In this document: piece by piece, positions 17,777 to 29,337 of the stretch
Numbering within the stretch: the first letter of the stretch is position 1
Layout of the letters: every line of letters starts with the position of its first letter
The notes under the pieces: generated by a model
Told to the model about the DNA's origin: nothing
Database searches by the model: none
What the model saw: the letters and a program-made list of their open reading frames with translations, nothing else
Program-made: the position numbers and the translations under genes
Source: Marinomonas shanghaiensis
Lineage (GTDB): Bacteria > Pseudomonadota > Gammaproteobacteria > Pseudomonadales > Marinomonadaceae
Direction: 5' to 3'
DNA length: 64,000 nucleotides
Assembly (NCBI RefSeq): GCF_003259175.1
Contig: NZ_QGOK01000005.1
Location: 361,947-425,946, forward strand

Positions 17777-19306
17777 CTATTTATGTGCCATGACTTTATT
17801 TCGCCCAGCTTCTTTCGCCATATAGAGCTGTTTGTCGGCACGAGAAAATAAGGACTCTGGTTCTTCTTGTGCACCCAATTCCGCCACCCCGATCGACACA
17901 GAGATGGAAACCGGTTCACCCTGCATGTTAAAGGGGGTCTTGATAACCGCAAGGCGAATTGCCTCGGCGCGCTCTATGGCTTGTGAGAGTGTCGTGTTGG
18001 GGAAAATAATCACGAATTCCTCACCACCATAACGAAATATCAGATCCGTTTTATCGAGAACGCTGCGTATTTGTTTGGGGACCAGTCTGAGCACCTTGTC
18101 ACCCGCCAAGTGCCCCCAAGTGTCATTCACCTTTTTAAAGTGGTCAATGTCACAAACCGCTAAACAAAGCGATTTTTGTGTTTTTTGTGTGACTCTGCAC
18201 ATAGGCAGGATGGTGTCTTGATAGGCGGTGCGGTTAGGGAGATCTGTTAAGGTATCTGTCATAGCTTGGGCCAGTTTCTCTTGTAATAACGAGCGCAGAG
18301 ATACAGTGTCTTTTTCCATTCGAGTCACCTTGTTTTTTAGCAAGGTAATGGATTGTGTGGCATGCTTTTCCTGTTCGACCATTTGGGTTTTGTATTCCGC
18401 CATGGTACTGGAAATAGTGGATAACCTGTCATTGATAATGTTTTTAAGGCTGTCTAGATCATCGGCACTGTTTACGGCCTTTGAAGTATCGGTCACTTGT
18501 TTTTGTAGCGTTGAACTAAATCCTTCGCGGCTTGCGGATAACGACTTTTGTGAAAGATAGCTGCTAGAGATCGATTCATTGATGCTGGCAAGTTGCTTAT
18601 TTAACTGATTGAGGTAATTGGTAAGGCTTTCTTGGTTTTTTCCAATCGCAATCATAACCATGCTAATAACTTCGTCCAGTAAACTGGGCAGTTGCTGCAA
18701 ATTATTATTGCCGAGTAGTGCTTTCTTTAAGTCGACAATGTCTTCGTCGTAATGGCTAGGTAAAGATAAATTATTCATGAGGCCAGCCAAGGTGTGGCTA
18801 ATTTGCATCATGATTTCTTGATCATTTTTTTGGGAGTCGCTGGTATTACGGTTTCGATTGAACAAGCGTTTGAAAAATGAACTTCTTGACGGGTCTGCCT
18901 CGGCTTGATTAAGCGTGTTTTCAGCTAGAGTAAGAAAGCCTTTTAACAATTGAGGCCACTGTGAAGAGGATTGCCAGTGTAAGCGTATTTGTGCTTCAAG
19001 TTGTTTTTTTTCGTTTTGAGGGACGCGTTTATTTTCTTGCTTTTCAAGTAGGTTAATAAGCTCTTCTAAAACGGTTCGAATTTGTCTGGCTCGGCTTGCA
19101 AGTGCTTCGTCGCTTTGGATTAACAAGGGTTCTGCGTTATTGAGAACCTCTTGTATCTCTTCAGCATTCGCACCTTTGGTGATAGCTTGTCTTATTTGAC
19201 GAACGACGGAATCAAGTTTTGGGTCGTTTCCTTCGGCCAGCATGCTGGTTCTAGAAACGGCTTTACGTAACACTTCAATCAGTTTGTCACTGGATGATTC
19301 CGCCAT
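17777..19306 (-). CDS. diguanylate cyclase with long helical N-terminal region
   Basis: Probably makes cyclic di-GMP from two GTP. The C-terminal GGDEF domain (about residues 340-509) has the active-site sequence GGEEF at 427-431 and the substrate-binding DIDHFKKVNDTWGH. The residues where an inhibitory I-site RxxD would sit read DKTD, so classical product inhibition is probably absent. Residues 1-335 are predicted helical, rich in Gln, Ser and Lys, with no transmembrane segment and two likely coiled coils just before the GGDEF domain; I recognise no sensor domain there. It lies 18 bp after dsbA on the same strand, so the two are likely cotranscribed. Confidence 0.88.
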   Translation of the reverse strand: MAESSSDKLIEVLRKAVSRTSMLAEGNDPKLDSVVRQIRQAITKGANAEEIQEVLNNAEPLLIQSDEALASRARQIRTVLEELINLLEKQENKRVPQNEKKQLEAQIRLHWQSSSQWPQLLKGFLTLAENTLNQAEADPSRSSFFKRLFNRNRNTSDSQKNDQEIMMQISHTLAGLMNNLSLPSHYDEDIVDLKKALLGNNNLQQLPSLLDEVISMVMIAIGKNQESLTNYLNQLNKQLASINESISSSYLSQKSLSASREGFSSTLQKQVTDTSKAVNSADDLDSLKNIINDRLSTISSTMAEYKTQMVEQEKHATQSITLLKNKVTRMEKDTVSLRSLLQEKLAQAMTDTLTDLPNRTAYQDTILPMCRVTQKTQKSLCLAVCDIDHFKKVNDTWGHLAGDKVLRLVPKQIRSVLDKTDLIFRYGGEEFVIIFPNTTLSQAIERAEAIRLAVIKTPFNMQGEPVSISVSIGVAELGAQEEPESLFSRADKQLYMAKEAGRNKVMAHK

Positions 19307-19324
19307 ATTCGCCTTATGTCCTAC

Positions 19325-19945
19325 TTATTTTTGACGTTCTTTCTCAATTAAGAAGTCAACGACTTTAAAAATGTTTTCGTTGCCATTAGCACTTTCAGCA
19401 CTGACTAGGTACTTGCCATTGACAATAATACCGGGAACCCCACGTGCACCATAAGCGCGTATTTTTGCATCGGCTTGGCTTAAACGACTGTTTACCGCAA
19501 ATGAATCATACTGTTTACGGAAGTCATCTTCATTGACACCGTAGTCAGCAAAAAACCGTGCTAACGCGTCTTCAGAGTTTAGATTACGGCGCTCAACATG
19601 GATAGCATTAAACATATCTGCACGAATTTTATCTTCTATACCCAGTAGATCGGCGACATAAAAGGCTTTTGCATGCGCTAACCAGCCACGGCCAAACACG
19701 GCAGGCATGAATTTAAAGTCAACATCGCTTGGTAGATCTTTTTTCCATGTTTGAACCAGCGGTTCTAGGCTATAACAATGTGGGCAGCCATACCAAAAAA
19801 TTTCGGTGACTTCGATTTTATTCGGGTCACTGGTTCTTACTGGGGTTTTAATGGTTGTATAGCCATTACCATCACTGTATTCCGCCGCCGATGCAGAAAG
19901 AGGAATCAGTAAAGAAAATATCAGTGCTGACAAAAACTTTATCAT
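19325..19945 (-). CDS. dsbA: periplasmic thiol:disulfide oxidoreductase DsbA
   Basis: Introduces disulfide bonds into exported proteins. A signal peptide covers about residues 1-20 (ending SASA before AEYSDG). The thioredoxin-fold active site CPHC is at 54-57 in FWYGCPHCYSLEP, and the cis-Pro loop is GARGVPGIIVNG. The 206-residue length is normal. GGAG stands 6-7 bases before the ATG. It is divergent from engB, and its partner gene downstream is a cytoplasmic diguanylate cyclase. Confidence 0.94.
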   Translation of the reverse strand: MIKFLSALIFSLLIPLSASAAEYSDGNGYTTIKTPVRTSDPNKIEVTEIFWYGCPHCYSLEPLVQTWKKDLPSDVDFKFMPAVFGRGWLAHAKAFYVADLLGIEDKIRADMFNAIHVERRNLNSEDALARFFADYGVNEDDFRKQYDSFAVNSRLSQADAKIRAYGARGVPGIIVNGKYLVSAESANGNENIFKVVDFLIEKERQK

Positions 19946-20046
19946 GGAGTACTCCTAGTCGTATTGATTTATAAGGTATTCATACATGATGCACAGAATT
20001 TCAGCAGAATACGATTCTATCAAGGCTTTAGCGCGCTGATTTTCCA

Positions 20047-20067
20047 GTAAGTTTACATGAAACTTAC
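20047..20067. promoter_or_regulatory. inverted repeat in the dsbA-engB divergent region
   Basis: Arms GTAAGTTT (20047-20054) and AAACTTAC (20060-20067) are perfectly complementary with a 5-nt centre, the size and form of a dimeric repressor operator. It lies about 100 bp from each divergent gene. No regulator is known for it; the operator role is inferred. Confidence 0.35.
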
Positions 20068-20181
20068 ATACTGTGTCTTTTGCTCTGAACAACATGGCAT
20101 ATCATTGAGTTTGCTGGCATTATATACAGCAAATGAAATAAACCTAAATGCCAATTCGAATTTACTGATGAATATCAACTT

Positions 20182-20826
20182 ATGACCCCTTTTGACTCTA
20201 CTTTCCAATCCGCACATTTTATTAAAAGTGCAGAAAAACTTTCTCAATGTCCTTTAGACCAAGGTGTCGAAGTTGCGTTCGCAGGTCGCTCGAATGCGGG
20301 GAAATCTACCGCCTTAAATACCTTAACGAATCAACGTAAGTTAGCGCGTACTTCTAAAACACCCGGTCGAACACAGTTGATTAACTGTTTTGGACTTAAT
20401 GTAGATGATCGTCGTCTTATTGACTTACCTGGATACGGTTTTGCGAAGGTGCCTATTGCCATGAAAAAAGTATGGCAAGCACACATGCAAGACTACTTGA
20501 TGAATCGTCGCTCTCTAGCGGGTGTGGTGCTTGTTATGGACATTCGTCATCCTTTAAAAGAATTTGATGAAATGATGCTCGACTGGGCGAAATCCAACCG
20601 CATGAAAGTGCATGTGTTACTGACCAAGTCGGACAAGCTCAAACGTGGACCGGCGAAATCCACCATGCTGGCTGTACAGCGAGTGATTAAAACGCTAGGT
20701 GTTGATGGTTCAGTGCAAACGTTCTCTTCTTTAAACGGAGACGGTGTGGACGATTTACGCATCAAGCTGGCGGAATGGTTGGTGCTGGATAATCTTGAAG
20801 ACATTCCTGTATCGCCAAACGCTTAA
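20182..20826 (+). CDS. engB: ribosome biogenesis GTP-binding protein EngB (YsxC/YihA)
   Basis: Essential small GTPase for late 50S ribosomal subunit assembly. G1 GRSNAGKS is at residues 35-42, followed by the G2 TSKTPGRTQ segment, G3 DLPGYGFA and G4 TKSDKL. Length is 214 residues. It is divergent from dsbA and is followed directly by a REP-like repeat array. Confidence 0.95.
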   Translation: MTPFDSTFQSAHFIKSAEKLSQCPLDQGVEVAFAGRSNAGKSTALNTLTNQRKLARTSKTPGRTQLINCFGLNVDDRRLIDLPGYGFAKVPIAMKKVWQAHMQDYLMNRRSLAGVVLVMDIRHPLKEFDEMMLDWAKSNRMKVHVLLTKSDKLKRGPAKSTMLAVQRVIKTLGVDGSVQTFSSLNGDGVDDLRIKLAEWLVLDNLEDIPVSPNA

Positions 20827-20831
20827 TAAAA

Positions 20832-21020
20832 CGCTAAAGCCACGACCTACACAAAACTATGTAGGTCGGCCTTTAGGCCGCCAAAAACAGATAACACCAA
20901 ACTAAATTCTTCGACGCGTTAAAGCCACGACCTACACAAAACTATGTAGGTCGGCCTTTAGGCCGTCAAAAACGGATAACACCAAACCAAATTCTTCGAC
21001 GCGCTAAAGCCACGACCTAC
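20832..21020. repeat. 85-bp tandem array of REP-like (GTAG-headed) palindromes, 2.2 copies
   Basis: The first unit starts at 20832, the second at 20917 and a truncated third at 21002, an exact 85-bp period. Each full unit has CGACCTAC and GTAGGTCG facing each other across about 10 nt, then the compact palindrome CGGCC-TTTA-GGCCG, then a short spacer. The GTAG head followed by a hairpin is typical of REP sequences mobilised by RAYT transposases, and the facing pair resembles a BIME. The two full copies differ at only a few positions. The array fills the engB-gshA gap between convergent genes and may also terminate transcription. Confidence 0.75.
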
Positions 21021-21027
21021 AATAAAC

Positions 21028-22620
21028 TCACTGCGGTGTTAAATACGCGGTTAGGAAGGTATCAAAATCCACTTCATCGGCGGCTTCTATGGCTTCCTGA
21101 TCCCGTAAAGAACGTTCTGCCTTGTCCATGAATTCACGAGTGAGCTCGTCAGTGAGTGGGCAAGCCATCCATTGTGCTTGCTGCTCTTTTGATAAGGCGA
21201 GCATGGCGTTTTGATAGCCTTGTTGAGCTTTGCAACGCTCTAATAATTGCGCAGAAGGCAAGAGAGATTCGTTGTGAAGCTTTTCTTTCTGGATCGCCAC
21301 CGCCTGCAAATAAGCAGGGTTGCCTGTTTTTGTCGACAAGAAATCCGCCACCTGTGTTAACTCGGCCAACATGCTATCCGCTTTTGTACGCAGCTTGGTT
21401 GGCCCTTGACCAAAATCAAAATCCATATCCAAGTCACGACCATGGGAGGCAATTTCTTGTTGCATCTTACGCAGCTGACTGCATTCTTCGCTGCCGAGGT
21501 GCTCGTCACCACGCAACATGCAGTAAAGTAAAAACACATCAATAAAATACAAAGTAGAGGATTGCATGCCAATAGACGAGCTTGGATCTAAATCCATAAT
21601 ACGCACTTCAATGTATTCAACGCCTCTAGCATGTAACGCGGCGCTTGGATGTTCGCCTGGCTGAGTGACGCGCTTTGGACGAATATCACTGTAATATTCG
21701 TTTTCAATTTGCAACAGGTTGCTGTTGAGTTGACGGTAGTGTCCATCCACCTTTACGCCGATGTCTTGGTAGCGTTGATAAGGTGTTCGTAATGCTTTCT
21801 TGATGGTGCTGATGTAGGTTTCAACTTCGTTGTAACACACATATAAATCGGCTTGAGCCTTGTTTTGATAGCCAAGGTCGCTCATGCGTAGCGAGGTTGC
21901 CTTTGGTCCGAACCAAGTGCGCTTTTCCAGCTCTGTTAGGCTTGCGGGTTTTTGGGGTAAAAAACTTTCATCGATGGCAGAAGACGCGCCAAACAACAGC
22001 GACAGCATCCAAGAGCTGCGACGAAAATTACGAATCAAGGCAAAATAGCTATCGGATTGAAATGCCTGTTTTTCGATGGCGGATAAGGCTGGTTTACCCT
22101 TGTAGTGTTCTAAGAATGTCCAAAAGTCACGATCAAAGGAAAAATTATAGTGCATACCTGCAATGCATTGCATGATGCGACCATAACGATTGGATAAGCC
22201 CTCACGATACACACGTTTCAGTTTGCCAGTATTGGATTCGCCATAATAGGCAATCGGAACGTCATCATTACCTGCAAGGTAACAAGGCATGCTGGCGGGC
22301 CACAAACATTCATCTTGATGGAAGAGCTCATGGTTAACGAGATTGTGAATGTCTTCTAACTCTTTAATTACCCCTTCCACGCTTGGGTGAACACCGGTAA
22401 TAAATTCCATTAAAGATTCAGAGTAATCGGTTGTAATCGAACTGTGAGTCAGTGCCGACCCCAATGTTTTTGGGTGGGGCTTATGAGAGATGCGGCCCTC
22501 AGAGCGATCAACGCGCAACGCTTCTCGTTCCACGCCTCGGTGGAACGTTAGCGCTGATGTTGTCGCGGCTTGTTGGCAGTGAGCTGCCAACGCTTGCAAA
22601 GCATCGGATAAGGTGGTCAA
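21028..22620 (-). CDS. gshA: glutamate-cysteine ligase, proteobacterial type
   Basis: ATP-dependent first step of glutathione synthesis. The N-terminal FHRGVEREALRVD and the segments LTHSSITTDYSESLMEFITG and VEYIEVRIMDLDPSSSIGM match the GshA active-site regions. The 530-residue length is that of the E. coli-type enzyme. The best start is TTG at 22620 with GGAAG about 6 bases upstream; no ATG occurs near the conserved N terminus. It lies downstream of astB on the same strand, 150 bp away. Confidence 0.93.
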   Translation of the reverse strand: MTTLSDALQALAAHCQQAATTSALTFHRGVEREALRVDRSEGRISHKPHPKTLGSALTHSSITTDYSESLMEFITGVHPSVEGVIKELEDIHNLVNHELFHQDECLWPASMPCYLAGNDDVPIAYYGESNTGKLKRVYREGLSNRYGRIMQCIAGMHYNFSFDRDFWTFLEHYKGKPALSAIEKQAFQSDSYFALIRNFRRSSWMLSLLFGASSAIDESFLPQKPASLTELEKRTWFGPKATSLRMSDLGYQNKAQADLYVCYNEVETYISTIKKALRTPYQRYQDIGVKVDGHYRQLNSNLLQIENEYYSDIRPKRVTQPGEHPSAALHARGVEYIEVRIMDLDPSSSIGMQSSTLYFIDVFLLYCMLRGDEHLGSEECSQLRKMQQEIASHGRDLDMDFDFGQGPTKLRTKADSMLAELTQVADFLSTKTGNPAYLQAVAIQKEKLHNESLLPSAQLLERCKAQQGYQNAMLALSKEQQAQWMACPLTDELTREFMDKAERSLRDQEAIEAADEVDFDTFLTAYLTPQ

Positions 22621-22771
22621 GAAGTCTTCCTTCTATTGAATAAGGCCAAATTTGATTTGCAAGGATTGTACTCGGCAGAGCTTATTCGCAGCAAGCAAGA
22701 GATACGTCGTGCGCATTAATTACAGAATTAACCACGCCCTTTTTAAACTTGGTCATTGTAATAAGCATCTA

Positions 22772-24118
22772 TCATTGCTGAAACGCGTAGACATTCCCTA
22801 ATTTCAATAATCCAGTTAACTCCTCTAGGGCGTTGCGACTCTCAATTAGTAGCTGAGGATCGGCGAGGTCTTTTTCGTGCAGTTCGTCACGATAATGCTT
22901 ATCGACCCACGCATTTAAACGCTCAAACAAGGTATCGTTCATAAGTGTTGATGGGTTAAGTGCGGCTTGTTCAGCGGGTGTTAAGGCGACACGAAGTCGA
23001 AGGCAGGCAGGGCCACCGCCATTGCTCATACTTTGTTTCAGATCAAATATTTTGATTTCATTGATTGGGGACTGGCCTGCAACTAAGCTGTTTAAATACG
23101 CCCAAACGGCTGGGTTATTCTCACATTCGCCTGGCACGACCAGCACCATATCATCATCGCCACGGCTTAATAGTTGGCTATTAAATAGGTAAGATTGAAT
23201 ACAGTCTTGAACGGATACTTCGTTACTTGGCACTTCAATAAGATGGAACTGTGACGCTCTGTCCCCCCATGCTTTCAGTAAGTCTTGTTTCATTTTGGCC
23301 GTATCTAAGAAGGCCTCTTGGTGGTAAAAATGTGCGTTACGATTGCCCACCGCGATGACGTCATTGTGAAAAACGCCTGCGTCGATGACATCTGGATTTT
23401 GTTGAGCATAAACCACTTGATCTGCCGATAAGCCGTGACGACGTGCGACCGCTTGGGAGGCTTCTAACGTATGGCGAGCGGGGAATTTAGCCGGTTTAGG
23501 GGCATGGTTGTTAAAGGCTTCCATTCCATAGACAAAGAACTCGACACCTTGTTCGCCGTAACTCTGACAAAACCGGGTGTGGTTGGCGGCACCTTCATCG
23601 CCAAAATGATCAACACTGGGCAATGCGCGATGATGAGCGAAGTGTTTCTCGTCTCTAAAAGTGGCTTGTAAAATCGCCCCCGTGGTTTCGTGTTCAATTG
23701 AGCGATGGAATTTATTCACCAAATTGGCCGGGGTGAAATGCACGCGTTGGTCATTGGTATCCCCACTGGGTGATACAGTCGCTGCGTTGGCCGTCCACAT
23801 ACAAGACGCAGAGCTGACGGCCGCCAGTAATTTGGGCGCATGCTTGGCCGCTTGTTCTATTATATTGGCGTCACTGCCAGAAAAGCCTAAACGACGTAAC
23901 GTTGGAATATGGGGGCGTTCGTGAGGCGCGAGGACGCCTTGCACAAATCCCATATCCGCCAACGCTTTCATTTTGACCAAACCCTGTTTTGCCGCCGCTT
24001 TTGGGTTGGACGGACGCGCTGAGTTGTTCAAGGAGGCGACGTTACCAAAAGATAGGCCGCTGTAGTTGTGGGTTGGGCCCACTAAGCCGTCAAAATTGGC
24101 TTCTGTCGCTGTGTTCAT
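22772..24118 (-). CDS. astB: N-succinylarginine dihydrolase AstB
   Basis: Second enzyme of the arginine succinyltransferase pathway, converting N2-succinylarginine to N2-succinylornithine, ammonia and CO2. The N terminus [19 protein letters not shown] is diagnostic. The catalytic Cys lies in [13 protein letters not shown] and the catalytic His in [14 protein letters not shown]. Its 448 residues are the usual length. An AGG element precedes the ATG. It follows astD by 96 bp, a gap that contains a short 17-bp tandem repeat. Confidence 0.95.
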   Translation of the reverse strand: MNTATEANFDGLVGPTHNYSGLSFGNVASLNNSARPSNPKAAAKQGLVKMKALADMGFVQGVLAPHERPHIPTLRRLGFSGSDANIIEQAAKHAPKLLAAVSSASCMWTANAATVSPSGDTNDQRVHFTPANLVNKFHRSIEHETTGAILQATFRDEKHFAHHRALPSVDHFGDEGAANHTRFCQSYGEQGVEFFVYGMEAFNNHAPKPAKFPARHTLEASQAVARRHGLSADQVVYAQQNPDVIDAGVFHNDVIAVGNRNAHFYHQEAFLDTAKMKQDLLKAWGDRASQFHLIEVPSNEVSVQDCIQSYLFNSQLLSRGDDDMVLVVPGECENNPAVWAYLNSLVAGQSPINEIKIFDLKQSMSNGGGPACLRLRVALTPAEQAALNPSTLMNDTLFERLNAWVDKHYRDELHEKDLADPQLLIESRNALEELTGLLKLGNVYAFQQ

Positions 24119-24136
24119 AATGGCCTCTGCTTATAC

Positions 24137-24180
24137 CTGAATGTAAGTTGTACTTGAATGTAAGTTGTACCTGAATCAAC
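24137..24180. repeat. 17-bp tandem repeat between astD and astB
   Basis: CTGAATGTAAGTTGTAC is repeated head to tail (24137-24153 and 24154-24170, with one base difference), and a third partial copy CTGAATC begins at 24171. It lies in the intercistronic gap of a presumed operon. Function unknown; it could be simple slippage. Confidence 0.6.
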
Positions 24181-24214
24181 GTTGTCTATTCTGTGGTTTG
24201 TCAGCGTTAAAGTA

Positions 24215-26769
<2,555 letters not shown>

Positions 26770-26836
26770 GATGATTATCCTTTTTATAATTGAGCGCTGT
26801 TGGCGGCGCAAAAATCGTTATAGATTGTTATTAGTA

Positions 26837-27850
26837 TTATAGAACGACCCATTGGATTCGGCTTCCAGAGGAAATGCCTAGTGTCTCTTGGGTGGTTTTT
26901 TCCAGTGCTAATCCAGCAACTTGTGGTTCCGCGGACGCGGCAGTGACTCGAAAGGTTTCTAAGTGTCCTGCGGAAATAAGGTGCATCGGGCCCTTACTGT
27001 TTTCAGTCAATATTAAGGCTTTGCCCATTTTTTGCTGGGCAATGGTGTGAAGACTTTCTGTGCGAGCTTCGATGGTCGGGCCTGCATCAAAAATATCCAC
27101 ATAACCCCGAAATTCAAATCCTTCATTTAAAAGAATATCGGCGCTTTGACTGGACTCTTCGTGAACTACACCGATGACTTCCTGTGCCGCTTCCGGCAAG
27201 GTAGGCACATAAATAGGATAGCGCGGCATTAATTCAGCGATAAAGTGCTTGTTACTGACGCCGGAAAGATAATCTGCCTTTTTAAAGTCCATGGTGAAAA
27301 AATGTTTTCCAAGCGCATCCCAAAACGCAGATTGGCCGTGTTTGTCATTTTCGCCACGCAGTTCAGCAAAGAGACGTTTGGTAAAGCGTTCTGGATGGCG
27401 AGCCATAAACAGCAATCGTGCTCTGGATAACAAAGACATGGCCGTAGGGTTTTGATGCGCTTTATCGACGACTAAGGCGATTAATCTGCTCGTGCCGCTG
27501 TAGTCATGGCATAAAAAAAGCGCAGGAATACGATTATGGATTTGCAGTTGTGGTGAAGCGTGTACCACTTCGTCAATGCGATAGCTGTAAAAAGGGGTAT
27601 CAACGCCCACCATGGCATCAATGCCGCAACAGCCTACGATCTCGCTGCTATTGGTATTCACTAGTACAAACAAGTAGGATTCGTTTCCTGGCTGTACAAC
27701 GTCGGTTTGCAAAGAACGGCGTGAAGAAGCAATTTTGTCGTTCAAGCGCTCTCTATTGGCTGGAAAATTGGTAATGCCAACGCCAGCTTGTTGAGCAAGA
27801 CGCTCCAGAGCAGGAAGATCGGCAAAGTCCGCTGGACGTACGAGGTACAT
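26837..27850 (-). CDS. aruF: arginine/ornithine N-succinyltransferase, alpha-type subunit
   Basis: Partner of AruG in the first step of the arginine succinyltransferase pathway. The conserved blocks SAFWDALGKHFFTMDF, KHFIAELMPRYPIYVPTLP and FRGYVDIFDAGPTIEA are present; the FYSYRIDEVVHASPQLQIHN and LPEAAQEVIG stretches match the alpha subunit better than beta. Length is 337 residues. It heads the aruF-aruG-astD-astB run. The upstream 170 bp includes the palindrome AATAATATTATT (27903-27914), at most a half-match to an ArgR box. Genes for AstC and AstE are not in the window. Confidence 0.9.
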   Translation of the reverse strand: MYLVRPADFADLPALERLAQQAGVGITNFPANRERLNDKIASSRRSLQTDVVQPGNESYLFVLVNTNSSEIVGCCGIDAMVGVDTPFYSYRIDEVVHASPQLQIHNRIPALFLCHDYSGTSRLIALVVDKAHQNPTAMSLLSRARLLFMARHPERFTKRLFAELRGENDKHGQSAFWDALGKHFFTMDFKKADYLSGVSNKHFIAELMPRYPIYVPTLPEAAQEVIGVVHEESSQSADILLNEGFEFRGYVDIFDAGPTIEARTESLHTIAQQKMGKALILTENSKGPMHLISAGHLETFRVTAASAEPQVAGLALEKTTQETLGISSGSRIQWVVL

Positions 27851-28021
27851 AGGTTCATCCTATCAATTTTGGACACAGTAATAATTTTTAACGTTCCTAA
27901 CGAATAATATTATTGCCGAGTTCCAATGATGCCGTAAGAGCAAAACTTTTGTATTTGCGACAGTTTTTTCTGCTTATTGGTTTAATTTGGTCGATTTTTA
28001 TAAAGTGGAGTGGTTTTGGAT

Positions 28022-28243
28022 ATGAAACAAGGTGTTTATCAGCACTATAAGGGAGCCTTGTATTGGGTGGAGCGTGTGGTGAAGCACAGTGAAACCGAAG
28101 AAGAGTTAGTCATATATCAAGCTTTGTATGGTGAGTTCGGTTGGTGGGCAAGGCCATTGAGTATGTTTCAAGAGTCTGTTTGCATTAATGGCGAGAATAT
28201 CCCGCGTTTTGATTTCCTTCGCTCGCAGCGTGACGCGGGATAA
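28022..28243 (+). CDS. DUF1653 family protein
   Basis: Small cytoplasmic protein of about 73 residues. The family pattern is clear: [36 protein letters not shown], then [13 protein letters not shown] and IPRFDFL. Such proteins are widespread, sometimes as a domain beside hydrolases, and have no settled function. ATG 28022 is preferred; GTG at 28010 in the same frame is possible but has no ribosome site, whereas GTGGAG lies 11 bases before the ATG. It stands alone, between the arginine genes and a LysR gene, and is convergent with the latter. Confidence 0.8.
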   Translation: MKQGVYQHYKGALYWVERVVKHSETEEELVIYQALYGEFGWWARPLSMFQESVCINGENIPRFDFLRSQRDAG

Positions 28244-28274
28244 ATGGGGCATTTTGTGGTTGGAGGCAGAGCAT

Positions 28275-29255
28275 TTAGATGGGTGAGTGCATCCAAGGTG
28301 ATTCACGCATAAAGTAAATAATCTGTTCTCTTAACCAGCGATGGGCAAGGTCGTTATTAAAACGCTCATGCCAAAAAATATGAATAGGGTGGCGTCCATC
28401 GTATTCATCGAGATCTAACACTTCTTTTGGAATAGGCAAAAGCTTCACTGGGTAAAAATGGGCTTTTTCACACATCACTTGCAGAAACAAGTCACCAATC
28501 GAACGTGAGGTAACCAATGCCATGCCTCGTTTTACTGCCTGCATTGCCACCATTAAGCTGTCTGTCTCTAAGCTTGGCTGAATGATGTGACCCTGTTGCT
28601 TAAGTTTTTGCTCAGTCTTTGAAAAAGAACTGTGTCGATGGCTGCGTAAGTGATGGGTAACCACTTTATGGCGCAGCAACTCTTCTAACGATACCTCGTC
28701 TTTATCAAAGAGTGGGTGAGCTTCGCTTAATACAATACAGGCTTCCATGTAGCCGATGAGCTTACTGCGAACATTTCCCGGTGTATCGCTCACGCGCATA
28801 ATACCAAGATCGACATTGCCAGAAACCAATTCGTCCAGCTGAGAGTCTCCCCAAGAACTGATGGACAGGCGTAAGTTAGGGGCTTGATATTGCAAAGAGG
28901 CCAACAAAGGCTCAATAAAGTTTTCTAGGTCGCCTTCATCCGCCCGCAATTTAAAGCGTCTATCTAGACTTTTTAAATCCAAAGAGTTGGGGCTCATCAA
29001 TTCTGATAAAGAACTCAAAATTGGCTGGATCAAATCATGTAACTCAGATGCTCTTGCCGTGGGAGTGAGTCCATAAGCCTGACGTGTAAAGAGCGAATCT
29101 TTAAAGAGTTCGCGCAGTCTTTGTAGACTCTTACTGAGTGCTGGTTGGGTAACATTCAGTCGTTCCGCTGCCCGTGACACACTGCCTTCTTCCATGATGG
29201 TAACGAAAGCAACGAGTAGTTTTATGTCCAGCTTTAAAAGATCGTCTAGGTGCAT
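28275..29255 (-). CDS. LysR-family transcriptional regulator
   Basis: DNA-binding regulator of about 326 residues. The winged helix-turn-helix is at the N terminus (LLVAFVTIMEEGSVSRAAERLNVTQPALSKSLQRLRELF), followed by an effector domain with LRADEGDLENFIEPLL. The sequence style is of the NodD/LeuO-like branch rather than the CysB or MetR groups; the effector is unknown. I start at MHLDDLL (29255); the ORF extends 8 codons further upstream. It is 60 bp downstream of an RND efflux gene on the same strand and may regulate or simply follow it. Confidence 0.85.
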   Translation of the reverse strand: MHLDDLLKLDIKLLVAFVTIMEEGSVSRAAERLNVTQPALSKSLQRLRELFKDSLFTRQAYGLTPTARASELHDLIQPILSSLSELMSPNSLDLKSLDRRFKLRADEGDLENFIEPLLASLQYQAPNLRLSISSWGDSQLDELVSGNVDLGIMRVSDTPGNVRSKLIGYMEACIVLSEAHPLFDKDEVSLEELLRHKVVTHHLRSHRHSSFSKTEQKLKQQGHIIQPSLETDSLMVAMQAVKRGMALVTSRSIGDLFLQVMCEKAHFYPVKLLPIPKEVLDLDEYDGRHPIHIFWHERFNNDLAHRWLREQIIYFMRESPWMHSPI

Positions 29256-29337
29256 AATCTTCTCGATAAAATAGCGCAATTGTAAATCAAGAGCCTTAAT
29301 GCGAGAGGCAGTAAGGCTCTACCAGAGTGGCTAGCGG

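Noticed and set aside
20832..21020. CRISPR array
   Set aside because: Repeats and spacers would have to differ; here the whole 85-bp unit, including the supposed spacer, is repeated, and there are no cas genes.
27903..27914. ArgR box in front of aruF
   Set aside because: AATAATATTATT is only a half-match to the ARG box consensus and such AT palindromes arise easily by chance.
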